64,000 nucleotides of DNA from Isoetes taiwanensis (GCA_021234155.1 JAJEKV010000035.1:3860224-3924223); one strand, 5' to 3'. Counted from the first letter of the stretch, positions 49,601 to 62,194 are shown. Notes: generated by a model not told the origin, from the letters alone. Numbers and translations are program-made.

Positions 49601-51705
49601 GCAGCCTAAAAACTTGTGGCAATGCTTCTTAAAAAAAGATGCTGATGGATACAAATTTTCCTAAGTGTTTAACTCGGATGCAACTTTAGCAACGAGCTTA
49701 GTTTGCCATATAGAAGAAACAATAGATTTTGGCCATATTAGCTATATTAGCTTGATGTAACTCTATTATTTTCGAACTTATAGAGTTGTGTCAAATAATT
49801 AGGGAGCTTATTTCCTTATAAGAGTTGCAAGCAAGGATGAAGAAGGATGCATTCATATTCCTGACTGGAGGATCTTTGCCATCTCTGTAAGTAGTTTTCG
49901 AAGGTAATACAACGATTTTAAATGTGCACATGGTATACCAATTCTCTTCTTAGTTAAATGTTTGAGATTGCCTATAGCTTATCTTCAAATATAGTACTTG
50001 TTTATTTGTAGACCATGGATTGTTGGCCATTTTTCTTAATATCCTTAAGCCATGTAAATGAAGTTACTTTTGGCTTGACAACTAATGTGTTGGAACATTG
50101 ATGTGGGTAAACTTACCAACTAAGTCGTACTATATTTTTCTATTTTTCCTTCTCAAAACTACTTCCTCTTATGCAATCCTATACAACTTCACAGTTCAAA
50201 ATTTAATTATATATCTTTCTTGGTACTTTGAAATCTAATTATATATCTTCCTTGTTGCTCTGTGTGTGCAGACATGTGAGTTTTGACTATTCAATATGGA
50301 ATTACTTTGAAGGTACTTTTGAGGTCCTTGCATATAGGTGTTACCAAACAAAAAACAGAGATAGATCTTATGAACACGGTGAACAATATTGGTTTAAAAT
50401 GAACAAAACGATGAGGAACTAAGTTGTACCCATGTTTGCAAAGTGTGGAAGTATGTCTGACACAAGACTCTAAATCAAGTTATGTAATAGTTTGACCCAA
50501 ATATGCACTTGACAATGTAATAGGATCAGTTGAGAATCTTTGTTTAACAAAAGAGGTAATCGGATTGTATCTAGTGAGAACATGATAAACACTAAACGAT
50601 ATTTACTTGGCATGTATATTATGGCATGTATATTCTAGATGTAGCTGGAAGTTGTCACGCTAATTGCTATCACAATTGTATACAACCTGAAACTATGTGC
50701 TAACATCATTGTCAAAGGTTTTTGTCAAAGGTTCAAAAATAAAAATTGAGATATTGAATTGAATTGAATAACGTCCACGAAGATATTGCAAAAGGAATAT
50801 GAATAGAACCCATTAGTTGATAGTTTTTAGCTAATGGGTCACCCAATATCTCTATACCACTGCAAATTTGCTCCAAAAATACTTCATAAGGTGAGTGCAG
50901 ACTATTCATCCAATTTAGTTTATTTGGCTTCAAGGCATTAGGCGATCACCTAAAGATACAAAATTACTATTTTGGAATATCATCTTGATACGAACTTATG
51001 AACAATTCTTAGGCATAAATCTACTATTTTGGAACCACTATACTTATGAACAATTGTTAGGTATAGCATTCTGCAACTAAACACCGAAATGTTACCTAAA
51101 CAAATAGTTTAAGTTTTGAAGTATGCGATGGAAATGAAGCTTCAACATGGAAGCTACAAACAACATCCATAATCCTAGAATTTTTGTTCCAGACGTGCCA
51201 TGCAAACATCATCCATAATCCTAAAATGATTGGCACGGTCTCATTCTTTCCTATTACGGGTTTGAAGTGCAAAATAAGAATGGACAATATCACAACAGTG
51301 CCTCAGTAGGAGCGGCCCAAGTAGTTTCACATGCTAGAGCTCATGCTTCAGGCGGACGGCAGTCGTCGTCTTCTCACTCTTGCTATGTCATTTGGACTCT
51401 AACTCAATGTCTTGATGTTTCTTGTCAGCTTGGCTTATATAAAGGAAGTTCTCTGGTTGTCATCCAGTTTTTGTGTTCTTTGTCCCTTACCAGAATAGGC
51501 ATCGATCCGAGCCATCGGATCGGCATTCTGGGAAGGGACGAGCAGCATATATGCACTATTCATTCTTGTGGTTGGTTATCGGTGTCTTCTTACAGCAGCA
51601 TCTCTTCCTTGCCCATTGCTTCCCTCCCTACCCACCCTTTTATATAGTTTCGAGTTTGTTTCATGTTCATGTTTATTTCCTTTTCGAGATTAACTCCATT
51701 ATCCT
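49601..51705. other. Gene-free stretch with one LINE-type 3' end
   Basis: At about 50756-50777 (GAATTGAATTGAATAACGTCCACG) the minus-strand reading GTGGACGTTATTC plus (AATTC)n matches the LINE terminus. Upstream of it no RT or zinc ribbon is seen within 200 bp. A TATATAAAGG lies at 51437. The rest is without recognisable genes. Confidence 0.4.
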
Positions 51706-51940
51706 CCACTCATTGGGTGTTGCTATAGTGATTATTGTCGTCTACTTCTTATATGTTTCTGTTCAGTACTGACCACCCGTTGGGTGATGTTTTTTTTCAC
51801 TGGTGGCTGATGCAAATTATTTTCCATCCACTGGGTGATGCTATCTATATTTTTCCACTCGTTGGATGATGCTATATGATTTCCACCTGTTGGTGATGCT
51901 ATTTTTCTTTTTCCACCTCTCGGTGATGTTTTCTATTTCT
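51706..51940. repeat. Minisatellite, TCCACCCGTTGGGTGATGCTAT-like units
   Basis: About six imperfect units at 30-45-bp spacing, each with CCA(C/T)(C/T)CNTTGG(G/A)TGATG. Not coding. Confidence 0.65.
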
Positions 51941-52180
51941 ATATACGTTTGTTTACGTTTCCTAATGTCTAATGGGTGTTTTTGCTTTCTGGGGACTACT
52001 CTCTTAGGGGTTGCTCGCCTGCCATGGTTGTACCTATTTTATTAACGTTTAACGGGTACTTTCTAGGCATTTCTACTTTTTTCCATGTTTCACACATTCT
52101 ATGGCGTTGATGCGCGTTTTGGCTAGCTTCATCAATCTCCTACCTTGCTCTTCAGGGCATTCTCGAGGCCGTTGGCGACC

Positions 52181-52243
52181 ATTTCTCATTAGGGTTTTCC
52201 ACAAAAACCCGAAAAGGCGGGGTTTTTTTATCCCAATGAGAAG
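52181..52243. repeat. Imperfect inverted repeat
   Basis: TTTCTCATTAGGGTTTTCCA at the left and ATCCCAATGAGAAG at the right pair around AAAACCCGAAAAGGCGGGGT. No role can be assigned. Confidence 0.45.
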
Positions 52244-52419
52244 TTGTCGCCATTGTCCTCTCTTTTGCCTTTGCATATGTTCTTATTTCATTTATGGGGT
52301 AGCTTCCTATAGTCAGCTCCCCATTCAGATTTTCCCATACATTGTACTGCTGTGGTGATGAATGACAAGCCTATCTATCTATCGACCGGTTTTTGTATTC
52401 TTTGCGAGTCCCTTACCAG

Positions 52420-54750
52420 AATGTGTTTCATGGGTATTTAGATAAGTTCATCCAAATATTTTTGGATGATATCTTGATCTACTCAAAGAGTAGGGAGGAA
52501 CACTTAGAGCATTTAGAAAGTATTGGCATTGCTCAAAGAATGCAAACTGTTTGCTAAACTTTTTAAGTGTGAATTTGTAAAGGAACAAGTGGCCTATCTT
52601 GGACACATAGTCTCTAGAACAGGATTAGCCCCAGATCCAGACAAAGTGTGAGCCATAAGGGAATGGCCACAACTAATAGATGTGTCAGATGTAAGGAGCT
52701 TTCTAGGCTTAGCCACTTACTATAGAAAATTTGTTCCAAAATTTTCAAAGGTAGCTATCCCCCTCACCGACTTGCTTAAAAAGGGACAAAAATTCCCCTT
52801 TTTTTTTGAGGGAAGAAAAAAAGAGGGCCTTTGAATGAATTAAGATCTTGCTCTCCAGTGAACCAATTTTGATAATCCCTGAAGGTTTACATTGGCAGAT
52901 GTAGACAGGCTCTGAGAGCAGTTCTTATGCAACAAGGGCATGTGGTGGCTTATGAAAGCCGTAAATTAAATCCGGCAGAAAAGAACTATGCCACCTATGA
53001 ACAAGAGTTGTTGGCCATAGTCCATGCCTTAAAGACGGCAACATTATTTGAGGTCTGGGACCAACAAAGGACCGCGCAAGTTTATAGTTGTTTACGCATC
53101 ACAAGCCATTGAAATTTCTGCAAAGTCAAGCAGAAATAAATCCCAGACAAGCATCCGGTTGGATTTCTTACATGAATTTCATTTTAAAATTCAGCATACC
53201 CCAGGAAAGAACAACACAGTTACAGATGCCCTTTCCCGAATAAAGTATTCAACGGGATGACATCTTTAGAGTGAGAGCGCTTCCAACAAATTAGGGATTC
53301 TTATCAAAAGGATCAAGATTCAACCAAAAGAGAGGGTGCCCTTTGGATTCAAAATGATAATTTACGGGGTTTATGTCCTCTTAGTAGAGAATCTCAGGAA
53401 GGAAATTCCTTATGAATTCCACAATACCCATAAGCGGGGGCCCCTGGGGGGGGATGGAAGACATATGAATTGATTAAAAGGCAATTCTTCTGCCTGGTAT
53501 AAAACATGATGTAAAATCTTATGTATCCCAATGCCAAGTGTGCCAAGCTGTTAAAACAGATCATGGCAAGATGTCAGGATTACTACAGTCGTTGCCCATA
53601 CCTTTGGAGAGGTGGGAATGCATAGGCATGGACTTTATAGTCGCATTTCCACGAACAAGTCCGCAACACATACAAGTGTTTGTGATGTTCGATTGTTTAA
53701 CAAAATATGCAAAGTTCCGAGCATTACGGGGTGATGCTACAGGACAAGATATGGCAAGGGAGTACCTACGGGTTGTGTACCCTACTTTTGGTCTGCAACA
53801 AAAATTATAAGCGACAGAGATTTTAAGTTCACAGGATACTTTTGGAAAGATTTCCTAAAAGGACTGGGAGTAAGTCTCAGTATGAGTAGTGAAAATCATC
53901 CCCAAACTAATGGACAACCAGAACGAATTAACATGATATCCTGGAGGATATTCAAGAAGTTTTGTATTTGAGAAATAGTCCAAGTGGGAAGAATACTTGC
54001 CCTGTGTTGAATTCGCTTATAACAACACGTACCACACATGTACTAAAATGAGCCCTTTTATGGAAATGATGGGTAGAAATCCAAGGTCCTATACGACGAC
54101 GGATCAAGCCATGAAAACTGATGCGGCTATCCATATGTTAGAAGATATGCAAGCCATATTATATCAGTGTAGGGAAAACTTCAAGAAGGCTCAAGATCGA
54201 GCCAAGATAAGTGCCAATAAACATCGTAGAGAGTTAACCTTCAAGGAAGGTGAATACGCATTTCTACGGATAATTTACCCTTTGGCATTCAAGATAGGGA
54301 TCTTGAAACCATTGGCGAAAAATTCCCAAATTGACGCCCCGATATGCTGGACCCTTCAAGGTGTTGAGAAGGATCAACGAGACAACATGGGTTGGAGCTT
54401 CTAGATGGAATAGGAGTGCACCCTATCTCCGTGGACGTTAAAAGTCTCTTCCTTCCTTCCTTCCTTCCTTCCTTCCTTCCTATGTTCCATGTGAGCCAAC
54501 TCAAGAAAGCAATATTGTCCACGGACAACGTTGTAGCTCCTGTGATAATACCCCTAGCCCTTAGCTCAGAGGTAACTCCTGTGGCGATTCTATACACTCG
54601 CATTCGAAAGCCGCGCAATCAAAATATTGCAGAGTGCTTGATCTTGTGGCGAGCTCAACGACTCACCAAAGCCACGTAGGAGAGTGAAGAGTACGTGCAG
54701 CAAAACCCTCACCAGACTCAAAACCCGTGCAGGCCACGGAAGGATTAGTC
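52420..54750 (+). pseudogene. Ty3/gypsy (chromovirus-like) polyprotein: RT, RNase H, integrase, chromodomain
   Basis: Starts inside RT at [20 protein letters not shown] and YSKS (F-DD box). It continues VAYLGHIVSRTGLAPDPDKV and VRSFLGLATYYRKFVPKFSK, then RNase [21 protein letters not shown] with [14 protein letters not shown], and HTPGKNNTVTDALSRI. Integrase has CQAVKTDHGKMSGLLQSLPI, PLERWECIGMDFIVAFPR and SSENHPQTNGQPERI. The C-terminal VSQLKKAIL is followed by a chromodomain-like ILYTRIRKPRNQNIAECLIL then W. Many frameshifts and stops are present, and gag, protease and the 5' LTR are missing. A 57-bp in-frame LINE-tail insertion lies at 54427-54483. Confidence 0.88.
54427..54483 (+). mobile_element. 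LINE-tail micro-insertion with (TTCC)n, in the gypsy ORF
   Basis: CTCCGTGGACGTTAAAAGTC followed by (TTCC)8 or so lies between GTGCACCCTAT and GTTCCATGTGAGC. CCTAT occurs on both sides (54422-54426 and 54479-54483). Without it the ORF reads GVHPMFHVSQLKK, the normal gypsy junction. GTGGACGTTAAAA is the 3' terminus of the LINE family here. Confidence 0.75.
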
Positions 54751-54961
54751 GAGTCAATATGAGGTTAGTTACCTAAGAATGAAGATAAATTAGGAACTTG
54801 CATCAGGAATGGCAAGTAGGACGTCCACAATGAGCTACGAAACCATGATCACGTGGTGACCCAGGGAACGGGTTTCCAAAGGAATTAGGGGAAGTCACGG
54901 TCACTAGTTGACCCAGGGAATGGGTTTCGAAAAACTCCCACCATCCTTGAGGACCAAGGGC

Positions 54962-56200
54962 TGTTATAGACATGGAGGCATGCCCATTTATTAATTTAAC
55001 AAAGTTAGCTATGTTAAAAATCCACTTTTAAAGAGGTGACATGGCATGATGCCATTTGGCCAAAAGCATATCTGAAAAGTTCAAGGTGGGCACCGTGAAG
55101 AAGGGGTTAAACCCCCTTTAGAGCCCATTACGGCAAATAAATGGGCGAGCCTGGAGGGGCGAGCCCATTTATTTTTGCCGTAATGGGCGAGAAAGGGGGT
55201 TTGACCCCTTTAACCGGCAGGGTCCGAGACTGCTTTAGCAGCTACAAGAAAAATCTGCATCAGCGGAGCTCTGGTTTAAGCAGAGATTTAAGCTCCAAGA
55301 TCAGCGCAATCGTCATGGCGTTAAAACCTTGTTTTCGTAGTATTTTGACAAAGTTTTTGCTACCATGACCAAACAAAATCAGGCGCAGCCATGGCCCAGC
55401 TGCACAAACAAGCCCATTCAAAAGGCTGAACGGCATAAAACAGGGTCTGAATGGAATAAAATATGCCCTTCAAAAGCATTCCGGTTCAGAGCTCGGCTTT
55501 AGTAGATCGGTTTGGTCGAAAATGGGCTACAGAGGAGAAATGCTAGGGTTTGGATGATCTGGGGACGATTTTGGAGCTTGGCAGCAGCTGCGGCGATGGC
55601 AGCCTCTGCAACATGCTCTACCTTGATTTTGTTTTTGTCAAGATGCTTCAAGATGGCCGGCCAGAGCTCCGTCTTCGCTGAGATGCTGATATTTGATAGC
55701 TGAGATGCTTGGCAGACCGTTTATCAAGATAAACAGCCAAGCAGATGGTTTATCAAGATAAACAGGCCGAATATGAGCTGTTACAGCTAATAATTGATTT
55801 CAATCTAACGGCTAGGATCTAAAGTAGTCGAGGAACTGCCGGTTAAGGCCACGGCCACTCCTCCTTCCCTGGATTGCCTTGGAGGAAGGGAATCGATCCA
55901 CGAGCTGCCAAAGGCCGATTTAGAGTTTCGGCCTCTTAGCTTTCCATTGATCCAAGAACCAAGCAATTTGGTGGAGTATTTAAGAAAGTTCCTTTGGAGG
56001 CCAGCAGCACGTTTTTGGCAAGAAGAGTTCTCTGTAATCCATTCTTGCAAACCATTTGATCCTCTGAGAACATTTTTAGAAGAATCAGGGATCCTTTTGC
56101 ACTGGTGGGGGAGTCTGGAACTCCGAGGGTGAGGCGATACAGTGTTAAATGCGGTTCTTGACGGCCACCAAACCAAGAACCATTACACTAAGTATTGACA
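54962..56200 (+). repeat. Possible 3' LTR of the Ty3/gypsy element
   Basis: TGTTATAGACATGGAGGCAT follows the purine-rich GAGGACCAAGGGC, which fits a PPT-LTR junction. A plausible end is ...AAGTATTGACA at about 56200. No 5' LTR is present for comparison, so the limits are guesses. The open frames inside (for example 55947-56129 plus) are not recognisable. Confidence 0.4.
55101..55210. repeat. Long hairpin, arms of about 46 bp
   Basis: AAGGGGTTAAACCCCCTTTA followed by GAGCCCATTACGGCAAATAA at 55101-55146 pairs with 55162-55210 (GCCCATTTATTTTTGCCGTA onward) with few mismatches, leaving a loop of about 15 bases (GAGCCTGGAGGGGC). It lies inside the putative gypsy LTR. Confidence 0.75.
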
Positions 56201-56811
56201 TCTCACGCGGCTCGTAGCACAATGTATTCTTTGATGGACATTTAGGGACTTGGAATTTAGGCGTCGTGCCACGCACGAGTTAATTTCTTAAAAATATTTG
56301 TCACATTATTATTACATATACTACATATTTTTTTCTTGTTTCTTCCTTCTGATTTACAGATTTCTTATGAGGCTAGTGCTACGGAACACTATAACCAGGA
56401 ATCTCGAGGACGTGAGAGATAACAATGCAAACAAGAATGACAAGCCACTTGAAGCAAATTCATATAACTTTGAAAAACTGGATGGTGCTAATGAAAGGAG
56501 AATAGTGGTTTCCAGCGCATAGAAGGATGAGAAAGTGAACTTGCATTATCAGTGCAGAGTCGAGGATTTGTTAGTGAAGTTATTCTTATACTATGGGATC
56601 CTATGCACTGCTACAATGGACAAGTTATTGGCGATGATTTTGTGGGAGTCTTCATTCTTTCAATAGAGGTTCATAATTTCAGTGTTCAACAGAAGGACAA
56701 ACATTGCTATACTTGCAGTAACATCATTAGTAGTTTCGAGTTGCTCTGGCTAGTGGACTCCGTTGAGATAATAGGAAAATGGTTGCTTCAAAAAACTGAG
56801 CACGTTAGAAA
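56201..56811. other. Unassigned stretch, possible decayed coding sequence
   Basis: Plus-strand words MRLVLRNTITRNLEDVRDNN and YQCRVEDLLVKLFLYYGILC have protein-like composition but several stops. I do not recognise them. Confidence 0.25.
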
Positions 56812-57093
56812 GAAAGAATGGATGAATGAATGAATGATTTTTACCGTCCACTGAGACCAATCGGCCTATGGGACCCAGAAGGAGCGCAACAAACTTATTA
56901 CTGTCCGAGTTAAAAAACCCCCGCCCCGAAGGGTTTTCGAGGGAAAAACCGTAGCAGTAATAAGAATGACGTCAAACTGTACAAGTATACATCATCATGA
57001 AATAAATGTATATATACATGTCAAGTGTGTGCCCGAGGACATAGCTGATATCGCATGTCCATAACCTCCTGAAGGTATGATCCCAACACCCGT
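56812..57093 (-). mobile_element. Short 5'-truncated LINE insertion
   Basis: About 280 bp. The tail (GAAT)n at 56812-56838, then TTTTTACCGTCCACTGAGAC and the 3' UTR shared with 37190-37470 and 58204-58470, ending at ATCCCAACACCCGTACGG. Only 3' UTR and the last codons are kept. Confidence 0.85.
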
Positions 57094-58203
57094 ACGGTAG
57101 AGAAAATAATGTAGTGGTAGATGAAAATGACATTCCATCCATACCTCTAATGGATGTATTGCTATATATAAAAAAAAGAAGTACTTACAACTTCCTCAAG
57201 AGGAAGAGGTGGAAAAAAAGTTCAGATTGTGAAAGATGCTAACGATCATAGTGAAGAGACCACGCAAGCCATCAAAGGGGAAATTGTGGTTGTCTCAACA
57301 ACTACTTTGGTAGATTGATAGGAAAAGACCTTATGGATGCCAGATCAATCTATAAGGAGAAGACTCATGAAGCTAGAAAAACTTATATTTAAAATGTTAT
57401 AGAACATGCGATTGTGGCATTAGCTGATGTTAGGAACAAGGGATTTCTTGTTTGTGGAAATGGGTATGCAACACTGTAGTGAATTATTTTGGGTCTAGTA
57501 GCCACTAAATGGTGGAGATTTAGGTAAAATCAAAAGCGGGGTACTTAAATAGGTTGGCATGGTAATTGGAGAAAGGCGAGAACAACCTCCAAGATGCTTG
57601 TAGCTCAAAGTCTATTCGAGAAGTTTGTTCACTATCATGCTGAGATTATGCCGCACAAAAGCATGGTTGACGAAGATGGATGCAGGAAAATAGTTCGACT
57701 GTTGCTTGCATATTTTACAGAGAAAGCGATTTTACGAATGATCAATAGTCCTCTAGAGGAAATGAAAGTAGACAAGATTTCACAATCAATCTTCAGCAAG
57801 CTCAGGGCCAAATATTTTTCAAATGTGAAAAGGATGCAACATAACAACTTCGCAAAGTATATATGTCGAGTTGCAAGTTAAGCTCAAGAAGTTGAAAAGT
57901 GATAATTATCCATAAAGAAGTGAGAAGTCACACGACGGAGCAAACGTCATGTCGATCAACATACTGAATATGGAGATGCTTGTCTATAATGGAATCAAAA
58001 AAATTTCTATACATCATTCATGACAAGGCAGATCAATAGAAGACCTGTTTGCCTCAATTTAGGGCTACAGCAAAGTCTGTTGCAAGGTCTTTTCCATTGC
58101 AGATATCATTAGATGGATTTATAACTAACACCCAGGAAGTAAGGCATTAGGGCCATTTTATATTAGAGTTATGTGGCGAGCATTGCAAAATCTGGAAGAT
58201 AAG
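57094..58203 (+). pseudogene. Unrecognised coding-like sequence interrupted by LINEs
   Basis: Plus-strand frame 57594-57881 (MLVAQSLFEKFVHYHAEIMP, then ...KISQSIFSKLRAKYFSNVKR) and nearby fragments such as LMDARSIYKEKTHEARKTYI look protein-derived. The last 150 bp (58051-58200) recur at 63151-63296. No known domain is seen. A plausible source is a transposon or a repeated host gene. Confidence 0.35.
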
Positions 58204-61200
58204 AATAAGAATAAGAATAGTTTTTTATCGTCCACTGAGACCAATCGGCCTATGGGACCCAGAAGGAGCGCAACAAACTTATTACTGTCCGGGTTAAAAA
58301 ACCCTTGCCCCGAAGGGTTTTCGAGGGAAAAACCGTGGCAGTAATAAGAATGCTGTCAAACTGTACAAGTATACATCATTATGAAATAAATGTGTATGTA
58401 CATGTCAAGCGCCGCGTCCGCCGCATGTCCATGACCTCCCCGGTTGGTATGATCCTAGCACCCGCATGCATGCCGCGGCTCAATGTCACATGTAGCGGCT
58501 GGCCAGCCCCACCAACTCGATAGCGCCGTCCGGATTTGATCATATGCCGGGCAACTTTGAAGGGTATGAGATTCATCCTCAATGACTCCCATTTGACAAA
58601 GATTGACAGAGCCCGCCCCGACGTGGCTCACCAATCCATCCGCCTGTCTCAATTCGAAGATGATGTGCCCCTGCGGCGAATGGAGGCAATGAGTCTCGGC
58701 TTTTTCATGGGCAAGTGGGTGCGCAGGTAGCATTGCGGGCCTCGCTCCAATGTGGGATTTATGTGGCGCCGGGTAGTGTGTTGTCTTGACCTGCTCAAGG
58801 GCACCGCATCCCAAAGCTTGTTGATGAAGCAAGCGCCAAGATATTGCCTCAAGCTATGGCGACCGCCTCTGTTTGCACATGTATGCACCTGCGTCCTCGC
58901 ACATTCCATCTAGCCATCCATTGAGCTCTCTTTTCCCTCCAAAGAAGCCTTGAGGCTGCCAGGCCCCATTGCCATGATATAAGCTAGTTTAGGGAGACGA
59001 GCATCGCCCATATTGACCACCTTCCGAAAATAGACAATGTGGCGATCAAGGGCGTCAGCCCTCCTCAAGAGGCAAGAATCCTGCCTCCCTCAAAAGAGAA
59101 TTTGATATGGGACCGTGGACTTCACCCCTAGTGCTCGTATACCAAGAAGGCTTTCGCTTTGCTCCAAGTCATTCCAAGTAGCGAGGGATACCACGGGCCC
59201 CATACTTCAACCCCTATAAAAGGATAGGCTCCAAGAAGACCTTGAACAGTGTGTGACCGATGGGTCCAATCATATAACTCCTCGCCTATGACTATTGTTT
59301 TGCATTGCATCTAGTGCCTTCCAGCCCGCAAAGAACTCGTAGAGTCGTGATAGATGTGTCCCAAAGGCATAGTAGAAGGAAACTCCACTCCCAAATATTT
59401 GTATGTGGATGCTACTTCCACATTCCGCCCTCTCGAATCGAAGGAGGGGATCCTCTACCGTCGTGGAAGATGATATGAAAACCACCTTAGTCTTGGCCAA
59501 GTTGACGCCAAGATATCGGGCCGCTGACAAAATGTGTCCGTGGCATCGAGATGTCGCTGCATGTCCGGTGTGTAAGCTAGGAGGTCCACATCATTAGCAT
59601 ATATTAACTGCTTGATGATCTGGTAGAGAAGGTGAGCCCCGTCGCCCCCATTATCAGCAAGCCAGCTCTCCAATTGATCAATGTAAAGCCCAAACAATGT
59701 TGGGGAGAGATCCCTGACGAACCCCGATACTACTATCAAATGGTTGGCTTGTCGACTGCAACCGACCCGAGCATCTTTCATATAGCCTATACACTGCATT
59801 CTGCAAATCTATAGGAACCCCCAGCTGTCGCAATCTTGCCCATAGTTTTTCCCGAGGCACAGTGTCAAATGCCTTCGCAAAATCCACGAAGCAACAATAT
59901 TGATCCTGACGGCGGTTCCTGTTGTCTTCAACCAGAGTTCGCAATGTGAAGATGTGGTCAATGGTTGAGTGTCGGGGTCTGAATCCTGCCTGGGTGAGCA
60001 CTGTGATCTCTCTACCTCCGCTTCTCCCCAATCACCGCCGCTTTCGAGAATCCCAAAGAAGCAATTTTGCAAACACCAAACTGACCATGATTGTTCGGTA
60101 ATTGACTGGGCAATGCGGGTCACCTGCCTTATAGATGGGAACAACTCTGCTATTGGTCCACTGCAGCGGGAAGCCTTCCTGTAATGCCTTGTTGAACAAG
60201 GTGGTCAGCACTGGTATTATGGACGGCCCTGCCCACTTAAGCAATTCTGCCTGCATACCATCCAGGTCCGGGGCTTTCCCATTGGCAAGACGCTGTAAGG
60301 CTTGTTCCACGTCCAAATCGGATTTCCAAAGACCGGGCCTTCTTGCAGGGGTAATGCTGCATGTGCACCCTGAGGGTCGTATAGTTGTTGCAAGTATTGC
60401 CTCCACTGCTCGGGAGTGATGTTCCCTGTGGGCTGTACTAGCTTTCTAAGAACCCTTCGCCAGAAGGTCCTGAGGTGACGTTCTAGGAGGTAAAACATTT
60501 CCCTTTGATGCGCTGCAATGTACCTGGCTTTCTTAGCTTTAAGGAAGACGCGATCATCGTCCCGGATCGCATGTGGGCGTAAAAGCAGATCTCGTGGACT
60601 TGGCGTAGCCAGCGTTTGTGTTCCTTGCACTCTGCATCAAACCATTGATTACGTGGAAAGGTTGTGTTCCTCGAGGTCCGTCAGCGCTTAATTATCCCAA
60701 AGCATCTCTCCGCCAAGCAGCCCTAAGCACATCGGGCCACCGGCTGTGCTGTTGCTCTAGTGTAGGATATTGCAAAATTTCTGCCAGTCATCTATAAGCA
60801 TCCGGGCATAAGCCCCGCATCTTCATAATCCAATCGCAAATGGAGGCATGTGAGGAGTTGTTGCAATGTGGGGGTTCGCACAACCCGCCACGCCAACTTC
60901 AAGTAAAGTGGTAAGTGGTCCGAGTCGATCTCTTCATCCCTATTGGTCGTTCCCACCGAAGTCCTTGATGACATGCATATCCCGCCAGTGCACCAAAGAC
61001 ATAGTCCACCACACTAGATCCTCCCCCTCGGTTTTCCCGTTTGCTACAAGTGCTCTTTATGGGTGGATCCCCATCCTTTGGCCTATTATTGATCACCGTG
61101 TCAAAGATATCACGCAGCAAAAGCAATTGTCTACCATAGCTGCGGACCTGATTGTCATCCGATGTCCGTGGCCAAGCTCCTTCGCAGGACGCAAATGCAA

Positions 61201-62194
61201 TATATCATCGATCAAGGGATCAAATCTCATGGGTTGTTCTACCGGTCGCGTGCATTGAAGTCTCCAAGGAGTATGACACCGCCCAACCGCTTATGCCGGC
61301 CAGATGTCATCATATAGATCGACATAGGGGTCCAGCCTATCCACATCCGAAAGTGGGTGTGATAGAAGTTGCTTTTGTCGCATGTGGAAAGTAGCAGTGC
61401 CGCCACAAAGAGGGTCTCAAGCATCGCAGCTTTTGCACACGCACCCACAAGTACCGGGTTGTGCTTGTCTATCTTGAACAAGGAGATTGACTGCGCTGCG
61501 GCGCTCGATAGTAGCAGGCAACTCCCCCATGCCCCTGCTTTCCTATGCAATCATTGAAGATTGAGTAGCGTTGGTATCCTGCCAAGTCGGGTATCCTGTG
61601 TCCTGCATGCTCCCATGTTTCCATAAGGAAGATGAGATCCATATCTGCGGCAACATAGTTGAGACTCTCCCTTCTGCCATGGGAAGCCCCGAGAATTCCA
61701 GGAGACCATGCAGAGGCACAATTCCTATTTGTTGGCAAAGTGGGCGGCAGCTGGGGATTCATGGTGGCGGTAGGGGGGGATGGCGGCGGTAGAGGCAAAT
61801 TGAGATGTGCGAGCAAATGTAAGGCAACTTGAGCAGGGCGCGGCGGTAGCAAGGCAGCGGCGTAGTGGCATGGTCGGGGGTCCGAGGGTTAGCAGGATTC
61901 GCAGCAGCATTTGGCGGCCTGAAAATTTGCATCTTACCCCGAATCGATCCCCGCAGCCTCTCCCCGCTCAGATAATGCTTTTAACTTTGGCCAACTCGTG
62001 CCTGCGGTCTTCTTGTTGGGCCGGGGTCAGGTCTCGGTCAACATACAAGGCAGTTCCCTTCAGCTGCCTACCTTGGCATAGGATAGCTGCTTTCACTTGC
62101 GCATCTCGTACTGTGAACGTGACTACCCGTGGGCAGTCTGGGTGATGGGCGCCATGGCGTCTCGCCCTAATAATGTGTACTGGCATGGGGAATG
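58204..62194 (-). mobile_element. Near full-length LINE of the zinc-ribbon family, 3.99 kb
   Basis: The tail (AATAAG)n at 58201-58219 is followed by TTTTTTATCGTCCACTGAGA. In minus-strand order the element holds an ORF1-like end (ALYVDRDLTPAQQEDRRHEL, about 61985-62050), endonuclease, RT and C-terminal zinc ribbon. The target is recovered at 63798-63820: GGAAGATAAG-GA-TACATTGATTT is uninterrupted there, while here GGAAGATAAG and TACATTGATTT flank the element. So 58204-62194 is the insertion. The 5' end at 62194 may be slightly truncated. Confidence 0.85.
58455..62194 (-). pseudogene. LINE ORFs: endonuclease, reverse transcriptase, zinc ribbon
   Basis: Endonuclease: MDLIFLMETWEHAGHRIPDL then AGYQRYSIFN (about 61680-61570), GGVILLGDFNARDR (about 61240), SSVVDYVFGA (about 61010) and SDHLPLYLKLAW (about 60910). 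RT: LANGKAPDLDGMQAELLKWA (about 60230-60290), SRVVPIYKAGDPHCPVNYRT, AGFRPRHSTIDHIFTLRTLV (about 59930-59985), CCFVDFAKAFDTVPREKLWA and HLLYQIIKQLIYANDVDLLA, where the catalytic box reads YANDVD. Zinc ribbon: CQMGVIEDESHTLQSCPAYD (about 58560-58610). Frameshifts separate most blocks. YAND in place of YADD would disable catalysis. Confidence 0.85.

Larger units (their letters stand above)
51464..52424. repeat. Direct repeat pair TTTTTGTGTTCTTTG...CCCTTACCAGAAT
   Basis: The words at 51468-51498 and 52388-52421 match apart from small changes. The second one abuts the Ty3/gypsy fragment. After the first, an inverted repeat CCAGAAT...ATTCTGG encloses ATCGATCCGAGCCATCGGAT, similar in layout to the sequence near 32785. 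Confidence 0.5.

Noticed and set aside
51267-51772. Ser-rich plus-strand open frames near 51.3-51.8 kb
   Set aside because: Composition follows the underlying TTC/TCT-rich and minisatellite DNA. No domain and no splice support.
55805-56176. 123-codon minus-strand open frame
   Set aside because: No recognisable motif, and it lies within the putative gypsy LTR. Treated as a chance frame.
54962-56200. Firm LTR call for the Ty3/gypsy element
   Set aside because: Kept only as a low-confidence feature. Without a 5' LTR the ends cannot be tested.
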